Position numbers and translations under genes: made by a program. The notes beneath the pieces are model-generated. The model did not search any database, had not been told where the DNA came from, and saw only the letters and a program-made list of their open reading frames with translations. DNA of 64,000 bases from CAWFQB01 sp965277875. Its GTDB lineage: Bacteria; Armatimonadota; Chthonomonadetes; Chthonomonadales; Chthonomonadaceae. The stretch covers positions 2,976,001 through 3,040,000 of the forward strand of contig CBDIDV010000002.1 in NCBI GenBank assembly GCA_965277875.1, given 5' to 3'. Below, in pieces: positions 51,443 through 60,015 of the stretch (positions within the stretch are counted from its first letter, which is position 1; every line of letters begins with the position of its first letter).

Positions 51443-52051
51443 GCAGGCGAGGCGCGGTTTCAGGGGGGCTGATTGCGGCAGATCAGCCTCCCACGCGTCA
51501 ATCTTCCTGCCGTCTCCCATCGCCGCTGAAAAAAACAGAAGGGGAAAACAGCGGTATCCTTCATGCTGCGGAACCTTCCGGCCCCCAGCCAACGTTAGAA
51601 TAACGACAGAGCATAGCGACAGGAGAAAACAATGCTTCTTTTTGCAAACCGATAGCGCTTTGGCGCGTAGTATATACTAAGACAGGGCGTACAGGCCTTG
51701 TTTCATCTCCTCTAAGCGCTTGCGCCGCACAGGCGCGATCACGGCATTCGAGTGCGGTACGCGAACTTCACAACCCGGCATAGCGTGTCTGCGGACATGC
51801 TGCGCGGCTGAGACTATCAGGGCTACCTTGGCAATCCCCTGCCGACGACATCTCTGAACAATATCGTACTTCGGTACATCCACTTCCAAGTTGTCGTTTG
51901 CGCCATCTGTTCCGCATTATATCTATTTTGCTTTACATTTGTTTCGCTTCATTTGTTTTGACCATTCTGTTTGAACCATCTGTTTTGAACTATCATAAGA
52001 ACCGGGGCCTTGCCGCGTGAACGGCGGGGACACGAATGCCGGGAGGGAATT
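51443..52051. other. Intergenic stretch
   Basis: Mostly no recognisable gene. A minus-strand frame at 51677-51889 (VDVPKYDIVQRCRRQGIAKV, VRRKRLEEMKQGLYAL) faintly recalls the start of small nucleotidyltransferase proteins but then fails, so it may be a remnant. Bases 51900-52000 hold a loose repeat of CATCTGTTTTGAAC type. Confidence 0.4.
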
Positions 52052-52600
52052 GTGGCTAATCAGGAGCTGCTGAAAGCGGCCTCACAGGGCGATACCGAAA
52101 AGGTAATGCGCCTTTTGGACAACGGGCGGCTGATCAATGACGAGGCCGGCAACAAAGCGCTTGTCGCCGCCGCCGAGGCGGGGCAGGTGGCGCTCGTGGA
52201 AGCGCTCGCCACGGCGGGCGCGGACGTAAACGGCGGATTTTTCCGCAGCGGCATGACGCCTTTGATGCGGGCGGCGCAGTACGGCAAAACCCATGTCGTC
52301 ACGCAGCTTCTGGATCGGGGAGCCGAAATCAACGGGCGCGGCGCGGGCGGCATGACGCCCCTGATGCTCGCCGCCAGCAAGGGCCAGCACGAGGCCATGA
52401 TGATCCTGCTGAACCGGGGAGCCGACACGCGCCTGCGCGATTACAGCGGCAACACGGCCATGTCCCTGGTGGAAGCCGAGGTGAACCGGATGCAGAACTA
52501 TCCCACGCCCGACGAGATCAGCAACCCCAAAATGCAGGCCGTGACCAAGAAACTGTATCAGGACATTATCACCATCCTCTCCGCCGCCGCAGGCAAGTAA
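52052..52600 (+). CDS. Ankyrin repeat protein
   Basis: A 182-residue soluble protein with about four ankyrin repeats: NQELLKAASQGDTEKVMRLL, NKALVAAAEAGQVALVEALA, GMTPLMRAAQYGKTHVVTQLL and GMTPLMLAASKGQHEAMMIL. Such proteins mediate protein contacts. GTG 52052 follows GGGAGGG by four bases. It appears to be a single-gene unit. Confidence 0.9.
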   Translation: MANQELLKAASQGDTEKVMRLLDNGRLINDEAGNKALVAAAEAGQVALVEALATAGADVNGGFFRSGMTPLMRAAQYGKTHVVTQLLDRGAEINGRGAGGMTPLMLAASKGQHEAMMILLNRGADTRLRDYSGNTAMSLVEAEVNRMQNYPTPDEISNPKMQAVTKKLYQDIITILSAAAGK

Positions 52601-52664
52601 CAGGCCGGAACGCATCACGGTGGAGCGTTTCCCAATGATGCTTGCAATAGAATGCTCTCAACAG

Positions 52665-52709
52665 CACAACAGCGTACAGAACTGACAAAATGTTCTGTGC
52701 GCTGTTGTG
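52665..52709. terminator. Long imperfect hairpin after the ankyrin gene
   Basis: CACAACAGCG-ACAGAAC pairs with GTTCTGTGCGCTGTTGTG around a loop of about 8 bases. No U tract; terminator or repeat. Confidence 0.45.
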
Positions 52710-52859
52710 TTGTCGCCTGTGCAATCCGGCCGTTGTGACGAACGAGAACCGACGCATTTGACTTGAATGCAATTCGCAGTATTTACCCCGTCTAGAGGTA
52801 AACTAAGTTTAAGCAGGCGTTTTGCGTGAGTCTTGCTGAATGGACAGGAGTGGACGGGT

Positions 52860-53708
52860 ATGCCATGTAGTCGCTGCGGACAATCAAATGCGTCGGGCGC
52901 GCTGTATTGTATCCGGTGCGGACAGCCGCTCGCGCCTGTGGGAAACGCCGCGCCTGCGGAACAGTCTGCAAGTTTCAGCGCCGCGCCATTGCCGTCGTCC
53001 GCGATTCCTTTTCAAGCTCCGCCCGCGCTGAACGGGCCGAGCGCGTCCGGCGCGGGCAATGGGGCAGTTGGGGCGAATGTTCCTCCCGTCCCTGTCCGGG
53101 GTAAAAGTGTCAGCGCGGAGCTTCGCGCTCAGGCGCGAGCTTCGGGGCAGAACGCCCCGCAGGAGTTTCCCTGCCGCGTGTGCGGCGCGCGGGTCAGCGC
53201 GCGGCGGGCCGTATGCGCGGTGTGCGGCACACCCCTCGGCATGACTGTGAATCCCAATGACAGCGCGGCAGCCACCTATTTTCCGGCGGGTTACGCCGCT
53301 CTCCTCGGCGAGTCCGGCCGCGCTAAGGACGCCGTTGAGTTCGCGCCGGGATACACCGTTCCAGGTGAGGTTTCGCGCAGACGCTGGCACTGGGGCGCGT
53401 TCGGCCTGTCGTCGCTGTGGCTGCTGAAGCATCGCCTGTCGGGATGGGGCCTGATCGCGCTTGGCCTCACCCTGCTTTCCCCACTGGCATATTTCGGCCC
53501 GCTTGGTCTCAGTCTGCCCATTTCAGGCCTGCTGCTGTCCCTGCTATTTGGTGTGCGGGGCGGGCGGATCGCATGGCGACAGGGCGCGTATTCGGACTTA
53601 CCAGCGTTTGTCCGGGATGACGAACACTGGCAGTGGGCGGGCGTCGCGGCGAGCGTAGTTAAAACCCTTGCGCTGCTGGCACTAACAACATTTGCCCTGC
53701 GCCGCTGA
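52860..53708 (+). CDS. Double zinc-ribbon membrane protein
   Basis: A 282-residue protein. Ribbon 1: MPCSRCGQSNASGALYCIRCG. A Pro/Ala linker follows. Ribbon 2: FPCRVCGARVSARRAVCAVCG. The C-terminal third has the segment WHWGAFGLSSLWLLKHRLSG, a DUF2628-like lead-in, then two or three membrane helices (YFGPLGLSLPISGLLLSLLF and VVKTLALLALTTFAL). ATG 52860 fits an AGGAG site. Role unknown. Confidence 0.75.
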   Translation: MPCSRCGQSNASGALYCIRCGQPLAPVGNAAPAEQSASFSAAPLPSSAIPFQAPPALNGPSASGAGNGAVGANVPPVPVRGKSVSAELRAQARASGQNAPQEFPCRVCGARVSARRAVCAVCGTPLGMTVNPNDSAAATYFPAGYAALLGESGRAKDAVEFAPGYTVPGEVSRRRWHWGAFGLSSLWLLKHRLSGWGLIALGLTLLSPLAYFGPLGLSLPISGLLLSLLFGVRGGRIAWRQGAYSDLPAFVRDDEHWQWAGVAASVVKTLALLALTTFALRR

Positions 53709-53809
53709 TGTCTTGAACTCGGATTACGCGGATTGATAAGATCAACAGGATTGAATGCCGCAGCTAATCCTGTCCATCCTTCCAATCCGCGTAATCCGAG
53801 TTCAAGACA
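53709..53809. repeat. Long inverted repeat element, copy E
   Basis: Perfect 26-base arms at 53709-53734 and 53784-53809 (TGTCTTGAACTCGGATTACG, continuing CGGATT), and an inner pair ACAGGATT / AATCCTGT. It starts on the base after the TGA stop of the zinc-ribbon gene. Confidence 0.92.
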
Positions 53810-53839
53810 AACAGTGAACAACCAAATACGAATTCCATT

Positions 53840-53878
53840 ATGAACGATGCTTATGAACGATGCTTATGAACGATGAAC
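53840..53878. repeat. 13-base tandem repeat at the rnc start
   Basis: Three copies of ATGAACGATGCTT, the last diverging. The unit is not a multiple of three, so each copy offers ATG codons in a different frame; the rnc start is in the last copy. Confidence 0.85.
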
Positions 53879-54702
53879 AAAACCTGATAAAATTGCAGGA
53901 GCGGCTGGGCGTGGAGTTCAAGGACTTTACGCGTCTGCATCGCGCCCTGACGCACCGCTCGGCTTCGGTTGACAACAACCTCGACAGCAACGAACGCCTG
54001 GAATTTCTGGGCGACAGCGTCGTAGGCCTGGTGATGAGCGAGACCCTGTTCGGTATGTTTCCCAATTTCAGCGAGGGCGACCTGGCGAAATCCAAAGCGT
54101 ATGTGGTCAGCGAAACGGCCCTTGCCGACGCGGCGCAGGCGATGCAGTTGGAAGATTTCATGGTGATGAGTTCGGGCGAGGCGTCCAGCGGCGGGCGGCG
54201 GCGACGCAGCATTCTGGCCGATGCGTTTGAGGCCGTGATCGCGGCTGTGTATCTCGACTGCGGCATCGTGGCCGCGCGGCGCGTGATCCGGCAGGCCCTG
54301 GCGAACGCCATACAGGATGTCGCATTCGATCAGCACCGGCGCGATTACAAGTCGTCTCTGCAGGAACATACGCAGGCGCAACTGCGGATCACGCCCGTGT
54401 ATCGCATCGCGGGCGAGATCGGCCATGAACACGACAAAACGTTTGTGGCCCACGCGTATGTAGGCGAAACCAAGATCGGCGAGGGCGAAGGCAAGAGCAA
54501 AAAAGAGGCCGAGCAGGCCGCCGCCTTCAACGCCCTCGACAACCTGCCCATTTTATTTCCGCTTCCGCTTTCCGAGGAGGCCGGCGGCAGTGTACTGGCG
54601 GCATCCTCAGAGACAAGCGGCAACTCGGATGCAGAAGACAAGAACAGCAGTTTGAGTGCATCGCCGCAGGTTTTTACCCTCACCCCCGGCCCCTCTCCCT
54701 GA
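53866..54702 (+). CDS. rnc: Ribonuclease III
   Basis: A 278-residue double-strand RNA endonuclease for rRNA and mRNA processing. RNase III domain: NERLEFLGDSVVGLVMSETL (signature with catalytic Glu and Asp) and ADAFEAVIAAVYLDCG (second acidic pair). dsRNA-binding domain: DYKSSLQEHTQAQLRITPVY and GEGEGKSKKEAEQAAAFNAL. The last about 50 residues after the binding domain are low-complexity and end in LTPGPSP, encoded by a common intergenic palindrome, so the native C-terminus has been extended. ATG 53860 or 53866 are possible starts. Confidence 0.95.
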   Translation: MNDEQNLIKLQERLGVEFKDFTRLHRALTHRSASVDNNLDSNERLEFLGDSVVGLVMSETLFGMFPNFSEGDLAKSKAYVVSETALADAAQAMQLEDFMVMSSGEASSGGRRRRSILADAFEAVIAAVYLDCGIVAARRVIRQALANAIQDVAFDQHRRDYKSSLQEHTQAQLRITPVYRIAGEIGHEHDKTFVAHAYVGETKIGEGEGKSKKEAEQAAAFNALDNLPILFPLPLSEEAGGSVLAASSETSGNSDAEDKNSSLSASPQVFTLTPGPSP

Positions 54703-54870
54703 TTCGCTCGTTCCTCGCTAGGGAGAGGGGAGCGAGGGCGCAAGTGGGTTTGCCGTCAAATCCAATCCTTGTGCAGTGCGTCAGATACATACATCTTTAT
54801 CCAGCGCACTCAATGAACAAACTGGCCTTCTCCCTCCGGGAGAAGGTGCGCGGAGCGCGGATGAGGGCCA
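54684..54870. repeat. Two G/C-rich palindromes
   Basis: CCCCTCTCCCT pairs with AGGGAGAGGGG (about 54690-54730), and CCTTCTCCC with GGGAGAAGG (about 54825-54846). Both are of a kind very common between bacterial genes. The first carries the rnc stop codon. Confidence 0.7.
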
Positions 54871-54939
54871 CAACCTTACATTCTGCGCAAGACTACCCTG
54901 TGATAGAACTATGATCGCGCATTCCCAGGTGAGAATGCG

Positions 54940-54947
54940 GGTACAAT
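54940..54947 (+). promoter_or_regulatory. GGTACAAT box before the MTAP gene
   Basis: GGTACAAT 63 bases before the start codon, one of five such boxes in the window, with no evident -35 sequence. Confidence 0.4.
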
Positions 54948-55010
54948 AAGCCTCAGCCGCTGTCCGTGCCTTGCCGCAGCGCCGTCCAGTCAAAGGAGCC
55001 TCGCGTTTTC

Positions 55011-55883
55011 ATGTCACTCCACGAAGAGAATTTCAGCGTCCACGATAGCAGTACAGCGAACAAGATAGAGCATGGGGAGCCTTCCGCAGACATCGGCGTT
55101 TTTGGCGGCAGCGGCTTTTACTCGCTGCTCGACAACGTGCGCGAAATCGCGATGGAAACGCCGTTTGGCCCGCCCAGCGACAGCCTGTTTCTGGCCGAAC
55201 TCGAAGGCAAGCGCGTCGCCTTTCTGCCCCGGCATGGGCGCGGGCATACCATCGCCCCCCACGCCATCAACTATCGCGCCAATGTGTGGGCCATGAAGCG
55301 GCTGGGCGTCCGGTTTCTCATCAGTCCCTGCGCGGCAGGCAGCCTGCAAACGCACGTCGCGCCCGAACATTTCGTCGTGTGCGACCAGTACGTAGACCGG
55401 ACTCGCAATCGCAAAGATACGTTTTACGACGGCCCGGACGTGTACCATGTCAGCAGCGCGAACCCCTACTGCCCGCACCTGCGCCAACTCGCGATTGACG
55501 TTATCCGCGAGCAGGGCATCACGGTTCATGAGACCGGCACGGTCGTGGTCGTGCAGGGGCCGCGCTTTTCCACCAAAGCGGAAAGCAAATGGTTTACCTC
55601 GGCGGGCTGGGAAGTGATCAGCATGACGCAGTACCCGGAAGCGTATCTTGCCCTGGAACAGAACATGGCCGTCGTCAACATCAGCCTGATCACCGATTAT
55701 GACAGCGGCCTGGTCGCGGACGGCGACGTAGCCCCGGTCACGCAGGAAGAGGTGTTCAGCGTGTTTCTCAAGAACGCCGCCCGCATCAAAAACGTGGTCG
55801 TGGAACTGATCCGCCGCATCCCGCTCGACCTGGACAGCCCCTGCCACCATGCCCTGGATCACGCCAAAGTCAATGCGAATTAA
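55011..55883 (+). CDS. mtnP: S-methyl-5'-thioadenosine phosphorylase
   Basis: A 290-residue purine nucleoside phosphorylase of the MTAP family. It splits methylthioadenosine with phosphate into adenine and 5-methylthioribose-1-phosphate. Seen: IGVFGGSGFYSLL (phosphate loop), FLPRHGRGHTIAPHAINYRAN, GVRFLISPCAAGSLQ, VVVVQGPRFSTKAESKWF, EVISMTQYPEAYLALE (Met-Thr-Gln of the base and methylthio pocket, MTQYPE) and LITDYDSGLVA. ATG 55011 is preceded by AAAGGAG. It precedes mtnA and apt, which use its two products. Confidence 0.95.
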   Translation: MSLHEENFSVHDSSTANKIEHGEPSADIGVFGGSGFYSLLDNVREIAMETPFGPPSDSLFLAELEGKRVAFLPRHGRGHTIAPHAINYRANVWAMKRLGVRFLISPCAAGSLQTHVAPEHFVVCDQYVDRTRNRKDTFYDGPDVYHVSSANPYCPHLRQLAIDVIREQGITVHETGTVVVVQGPRFSTKAESKWFTSAGWEVISMTQYPEAYLALEQNMAVVNISLITDYDSGLVADGDVAPVTQEEVFSVFLKNAARIKNVVVELIRRIPLDLDSPCHHALDHAKVNAN

Positions 55884-55891
55884 CCAATACG

Positions 55892-56055
55892 AACAAGGCT
55901 TATCCACAGATTACACAGATGCCACAGATTAGGATGCCAGGCAGTTTAGAACAATAAACCGGGGCTTAGACGCAGCAACTGATTTCTGCATTGTATTTTT
56001 CTAAATTGTTTTTTCTAATCTGTGGCATCTGTGTAATCTGTGGATAAGCCTTGTT
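55892..56055. repeat. Long inverted repeat element, copy F
   Basis: The best preserved copy: arms 55892-55932 and 56015-56055 are identical over 41 bases. The arm starts AACAAGGCTTATCCACAG and continues with ATTACACAGATGCCACAG. It fills the gap between mtnP (stop at 55883) and mtnA (start at 56075). Confidence 0.95.
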
Positions 56056-56074
56056 TTTCAGGAGTGGATGAGCT

Positions 56075-57211
56075 ATGCAGATTGGAGCGCAAAATAAGCC
56101 GCTGCAAACGGTCGCGTGGGAGGCGGGCAAGGTGCGGCTGATAGATCAGACCGCGCTGCCGGAAAAGCTGACCTATGTGGACATGAGCGACTGGCGCGAG
56201 GTGGCCGAGGCGATTCGCGCGATGGTGGTGCGCGGCGCGCCCGCTATTGGCTGCACGGCGGCTCTGGGCATGGCGCTGGGCGCGCGGGGCATCATCGCCG
56301 ACAGCCGCGCCTCGTTCCTGACACGTCTGGAAGGCATCGCGGACACGTTCCGCGCTTCGCGCCCTACAGCGGTGAATCTGTTCTGGGCCGTGGATCGCCT
56401 GCTCGCCGTGGCCGCGCAGACCGAAGGAAATCCCGTTGACATCAAGGACGCCCTGCTCAGTGAGGCGCGGCGGATGCTGACCGAGGACATCGAGGCCAAC
56501 CGGCGTATGGGGCAGTATGGCGCGCGGCTGATGCCCCAGAGCGGCAATGTGCTGACGCACTGCAACGCGGGCGCGCTCGCGACCGTGGGGTACGGAACCG
56601 CGCTGGGCGTGATTCGAGCGGCTGCGGAGAGCGGAAGGCGCATTCATGTGTATGCGGATGAGACGCGCCCCCGCTTGCAGGGCATGAAGCTGACCGCGTG
56701 GGAATTGCAGCGCGATAACATTCCCGTGACCATTATCGCCGATAATATGGCCGGGATGCTGATGCGGCAGGGCAAAGTGGACTGCGTTATCGTGGGCGCG
56801 GATCGCATTGCGGCAAACGGCGACACGGCCAACAAGATCGGCACGTATGGCCTTGCCGTGCTTGCGAAACACCATAACATCCCGTTTTACGTGGCCGCGC
56901 CGTTTTCCACCATTGACATGAAGCTGTCCGGCGGCGCGCAAATCCCTATCGAAGAGCGCGAGACCGTGGAAATGACGCATGTGGAGGGCCTGCGCGTCGC
57001 CCCCGAAGGCGTCGCCGTCCTCAACCCCTCTTTTGACGTGACACCGGGCGAGCTTGTTACCGCCTTCATCACGGAACGGGGCATTTTGGAGCCGCCGTTC
57101 GAGCGCAGCCTGCGTCAGTCCGCCGCGCAAAACGCTCTTGCGGAACCCGGTGAACCTGCCGATACTGATAGCATCAAACCGGAGGATGCCGCTTTAGCCA
57201 ACGCGATATAG
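56075..57211 (+). CDS. mtnA: Methylthioribose-1-phosphate isomerase
   Basis: A 378-residue enzyme converting methylthioribose-1-phosphate to methylthioribulose-1-phosphate in methionine salvage. Seen: MVVRGAPAIGCTAALGMALG, RPTAVNLFWAVDRLL, LTHCNAGALATVGYGTALGV (catalytic Cys), HVYADETRPRLQGMKLTAWEL and VIVGADRIAANGDTANKIGT (catalytic Asp). The C-terminal about 30 residues are an extra acidic tail. It is separated from mtnP only by inverted repeat F. Confidence 0.96.
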   Translation: MQIGAQNKPLQTVAWEAGKVRLIDQTALPEKLTYVDMSDWREVAEAIRAMVVRGAPAIGCTAALGMALGARGIIADSRASFLTRLEGIADTFRASRPTAVNLFWAVDRLLAVAAQTEGNPVDIKDALLSEARRMLTEDIEANRRMGQYGARLMPQSGNVLTHCNAGALATVGYGTALGVIRAAAESGRRIHVYADETRPRLQGMKLTAWELQRDNIPVTIIADNMAGMLMRQGKVDCVIVGADRIAANGDTANKIGTYGLAVLAKHHNIPFYVAAPFSTIDMKLSGGAQIPIEERETVEMTHVEGLRVAPEGVAVLNPSFDVTPGELVTAFITERGILEPPFERSLRQSAAQNALAEPGEPADTDSIKPEDAALANAI

Positions 57212-57274
57212 CTCTTACTAACCCTGTAACCGTACCGCCGGACAGTTTGGACGCTGAGGACAAGGAGACACAAC

Positions 57275-57799
57275 ATGGAGACACTGCTGGCCGAGAGCCT
57301 GGTTCGCGACGTGCCGGATTTTCCCAAGCCGGGCATCATGTTCAAAGACATCACGCCCGTCGTGCAGGACGCAGCCGCGCTGAAGCAAACGATTGACAAG
57401 TTCGCCGAGTGGGGCGCGGCGCTGAAGCCGGATGTAATTGTCGGCATCGAGGCGCGAGGATTTATCTTTGGCGCTCCGCTCGCCATCGCAATGGGCGTGT
57501 GCTTTGTGCCGCTGCGCAAACTGGGCAAGCTGCCCGGCGAGCGCGTTACCGAGGAGTACGCCCTGGAATACGGAACCAACACGGTCGAGATGCACACGGA
57601 CGCCATCAAGCCGGGTCAGCGCGTGATTGTGATTGACGATCTGCTGGCGACCGGGGGAACGGCGGGCGCGGCCTGCCGCCTGAGCGAGCGCCTGGGCGGG
57701 ATCGTGGTCGGCTGCGGCTTCCTGATCGAACTGGATTTCCTGGAAGGCCGCAAGGTACTCAGCAAGTACGAAATCCATTCGCTTATTCGCTACCAGTGA
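57275..57799 (+). CDS. apt: Adenine phosphoribosyltransferase
   Basis: A 174-residue type I phosphoribosyltransferase that joins adenine to PRPP to give AMP. Seen: VRDVPDFPKPGIMFKDITPV, GIEARGFIFGAPLAI, PLRKLGKLPGE, YGTNTVEMHTDAI and the PRPP motif VIVIDDLLATGGTA. Its position after mtnP fits recycling of the adenine that MtnP releases. ATG 57275 has AAGGAG upstream. Confidence 0.97.
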   Translation: METLLAESLVRDVPDFPKPGIMFKDITPVVQDAAALKQTIDKFAEWGAALKPDVIVGIEARGFIFGAPLAIAMGVCFVPLRKLGKLPGERVTEEYALEYGTNTVEMHTDAIKPGQRVIVIDDLLATGGTAGAACRLSERLGGIVVGCGFLIELDFLEGRKVLSKYEIHSLIRYQ

Positions 57800-57840
57800 C
57801 ACTTACATCATAGTCGCGCGGCTTATAACCCAAACGCGAA

Positions 57841-57877
57841 CAGACCGGAAGTATATTCCGGTCTGCTCTCATTTTTG
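57841..57877 (+). terminator. Rho-independent terminator after apt
   Basis: Perfect 10-base stem (CAGACCGGAA / TTCCGGTCTG), 5-base loop, then CTCTCATTTTTG. Confidence 0.8.
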
Positions 57878-58100
57878 TTGTCTGTTCGACAAATGAATGT
57901 GTGGCAAGGCTATGCGATTGTGTCTCAGCCAGGGTCGCTATTTGTTTTTGGGCAGTATGTGGTTATCGTTATTCGGTTTTGTGCGCTATGAAGTTGTGGG
58001 CGGAAGTGCAAGATGTCTTTATTAAGTTATGCACCCTCATGTTCGGCTGAAATCACAGGTATCTTTAGCCAGCCTGCATATGGCGTATCGAACAGCAGGC

Positions 58101-58343
58101 TCAGACTGCGCGGTTCTTGGTAAACAGGCGCAGAAGGTACAGCAACAGGGCCGCGCCGAGGAACGCCGTAAAGACCGAGCCGATCAGTCCGCCGAAGCCT
58201 ACGCCGAGGAAACCCGCAATCATCGCGCCGGCAATGCCGACGAGGAAATCACCGATCATGCCGCCGGGGCCTTCGCCCGGAACGACTGCTTTGGCAAGCG
58301 CGCCCGCGATGATGCCGACCACAACCCAGAGTATGAAGCCCAT
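58101..58343 (-). CDS. GlsB/YeaQ/YmgE-family membrane protein
   Basis: An 80-residue transglycosylase-associated protein family member (PF04226). Very hydrophobic and glycine-rich with three helices: FILWVVVGIIAGALAKAVVP, GDFLVGIAGAMIAGFLG and FTAFLGAALLLYLLRLF. The family is induced by envelope or acid stress in other bacteria, but its biochemical function is unknown. A GGAGA site precedes ATG 58343. Single gene, opposite to its neighbours. Confidence 0.9.
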   Translation of the reverse strand: MGFILWVVVGIIAGALAKAVVPGEGPGGMIGDFLVGIAGAMIAGFLGVGFGGLIGSVFTAFLGAALLLYLLRLFTKNRAV

Positions 58344-58772
58344 TTTCTATTCTCCTCTGCCGTTCGCGTCGCCCTCATGAACGTCGCGTAAACCGGCTGG
58401 ACACAAACTTATTTAGTTGTTGGGGAAGACGGTGACAGCGCAGGGCTGTTCTGCTTCCGTGTTTGATTGTGCCGCGATGAGCGGCAGGCTGTTTTACGCT
58501 GCGATAGAGAGCAAAAAACAAAATGACTTTCGCCGCTGTGCGCTTTCCTATCGCTTTGATGTGATACAGACGGGCCTTTCGTGTGCCGTGTTCCAATATT
58601 TTGCGCCATAGTTCCAACAATCATAAAAAAATCTATGCTGTTCCTAACCTGTCACTTGTATACAGGTATATACAGGTATATACCTGCGACACAGACGCCT
58701 GATTTTGCTGGTACAATAATGCGGCGTGATTTGCGCGTGTTTTTGCCGCCTGCCGTTCTCTGAGGGAGCGCT
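58344..58772. other. Intergenic stretch with palindrome and -10 box
   Basis: No gene recognised. A perfect 14-base palindrome CAGGTATATACCTG at 58673-58686, within a short direct repeat (TATACAGG twice), lies 24 bases before GGTACAAT (58710-58717), about 55 bases before the deacetylase-like gene; it could be an operator. Confidence 0.5.
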
Positions 58773-59906
58773 ATGAGCCGACCGCCGTTTTTCTATTCCG
58801 ATGCCCTGATGGGCTATGATATGGGGCCGAGCCACCCGCTCAAGCCGCGCCGGCTGCGTATGACGTATGATCTGCTGGACAGCTACGGCGCGTTCAAGAA
58901 CGGCTTGGCCCTGACCGCGCCCGCGCCCGCCGACTGGCAGGAAGCCGCCCTGACGCACAGCCGCGACTACCTGGAAGTATTAAGCGCCCTGGATCGGGGC
59001 GAAGAGGTGCGGCAGGCGCGTAAGTTCGGATTCGGCACGGGTGACAACCCTATTTTTCCCGGCATGTACGATGTTTCCCTGCTGTATTCCGGCGGCAGCG
59101 TGGACGCGGCCCAGGCGGTCGTGGACGGCGAACGGGTGGCCTTCAACATCGCGGGCGGACTGCACCACGCGCACTACGCCCGCGCCGCAGGTTTTTGCGT
59201 ACTAAACGACTGCGCGATGGGCCTGCGCCGACTGCGCCGCAAGTTCGACCGCGTTGCGTATGTGGACATTGACGTGCATCATGGCGACGGCGTACAGGAA
59301 CTATTTTATAGCGACCCGACCGTATTGACCCTATCGCTGCATGAGAGCGGGCAGTTTTTGTTTCCCGGAACCGGGTTCGTGGAGGAGATCGGCGAGGGCG
59401 AAGGCGAGGGATACAGCGTCAACCTGCCGTTCGCGCCCCATACCACGGACGACATCTGGCTGGACGCGTGGCGCAACAGCGCGCTGCCGATTCTCAAAGC
59501 CTACGACCCGGACGCGATTTTGCTGCAAATGGGAACCGACACCCATGAGTTCGATCCCCTCGCCCACGTCTGCCTGAGCGCGCAGGGATGGCTTGCGGCT
59601 ATCAAGGACGTGCAGGCGCTGGGCAAACCCATTGTGGCCGTTGGCGGCGGCGGCTACAATCTGACGACCGTGCCGCGCATGTGGACGCTGGCCGTCACTA
59701 CGCTGGCCGGCATTGACGTACCCGATGCGGTTCCCGCGTCCTACCGACACCGGGCCGAAATACCTACCTTAACCGACCACCAGACGCCCCGCGAACGTGG
59801 CAGCGTGAACGCAAAAAACGCCGTCACCGCCCAAACGTTCGCCGCGCAGTCTGTGCATGACCTTCAGCAACTGCTGTTTCCACGCTACGGGTTAGATAAG
59901 AGATAA
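58773..59906 (+). CDS. Class I histone deacetylase-like (AcuC-type) hydrolase
   Basis: A 377-residue zinc hydrolase of the arginase/deacetylase fold. Seen: YDMGPSHPLKPRRLRMTYDL (substrate loop), NIAGGLHHAHYARAAGFCVL (charge-relay His pair), VAYVDIDVHHGDGVQELFY (zinc Asp and His), LSLHESGQFLFPGTG, LLQMGTDTHEFDPLAHV (zinc Asp) and VAVGGGGYNLTTVPRMW (catalytic Tyr). Bacterial relatives remove acetyl groups from proteins such as acetyl-CoA synthetase, or from polyamines and acetoin-like compounds. The exact substrate is unknown. Confidence 0.93.
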   Translation: MSRPPFFYSDALMGYDMGPSHPLKPRRLRMTYDLLDSYGAFKNGLALTAPAPADWQEAALTHSRDYLEVLSALDRGEEVRQARKFGFGTGDNPIFPGMYDVSLLYSGGSVDAAQAVVDGERVAFNIAGGLHHAHYARAAGFCVLNDCAMGLRRLRRKFDRVAYVDIDVHHGDGVQELFYSDPTVLTLSLHESGQFLFPGTGFVEEIGEGEGEGYSVNLPFAPHTTDDIWLDAWRNSALPILKAYDPDAILLQMGTDTHEFDPLAHVCLSAQGWLAAIKDVQALGKPIVAVGGGGYNLTTVPRMWTLAVTTLAGIDVPDAVPASYRHRAEIPTLTDHQTPRERGSVNAKNAVTAQTFAAQSVHDLQQLLFPRYGLDKR

Positions 59907-59999
59907 AAGATATTGCATAGTAGATAGCAGCAAAGGGCTTCCTCTCAACAGAGCATCCACTATTATCTATCATCTATTAACTATTATCTGTCATCTCCC
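59907..59999. repeat. AT-rich imperfect inverted repeat
   Basis: GATAAAAGATATT...AGTAGATAG on the left and, inverted, repeats of GATAGATAATAG on the right. It resembles the long inverted repeats in size and place but is poorly conserved. Confidence 0.35.
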
Positions 60000-60015
60000 T
60001 CAAGGAGTTTTTTGC

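Noticed and set aside
51677..51889. Minus-strand frame as a nucleotidyltransferase gene
   Set aside because: Only the first about 20 residues look familiar and the GS and D-x-D motifs are missing.
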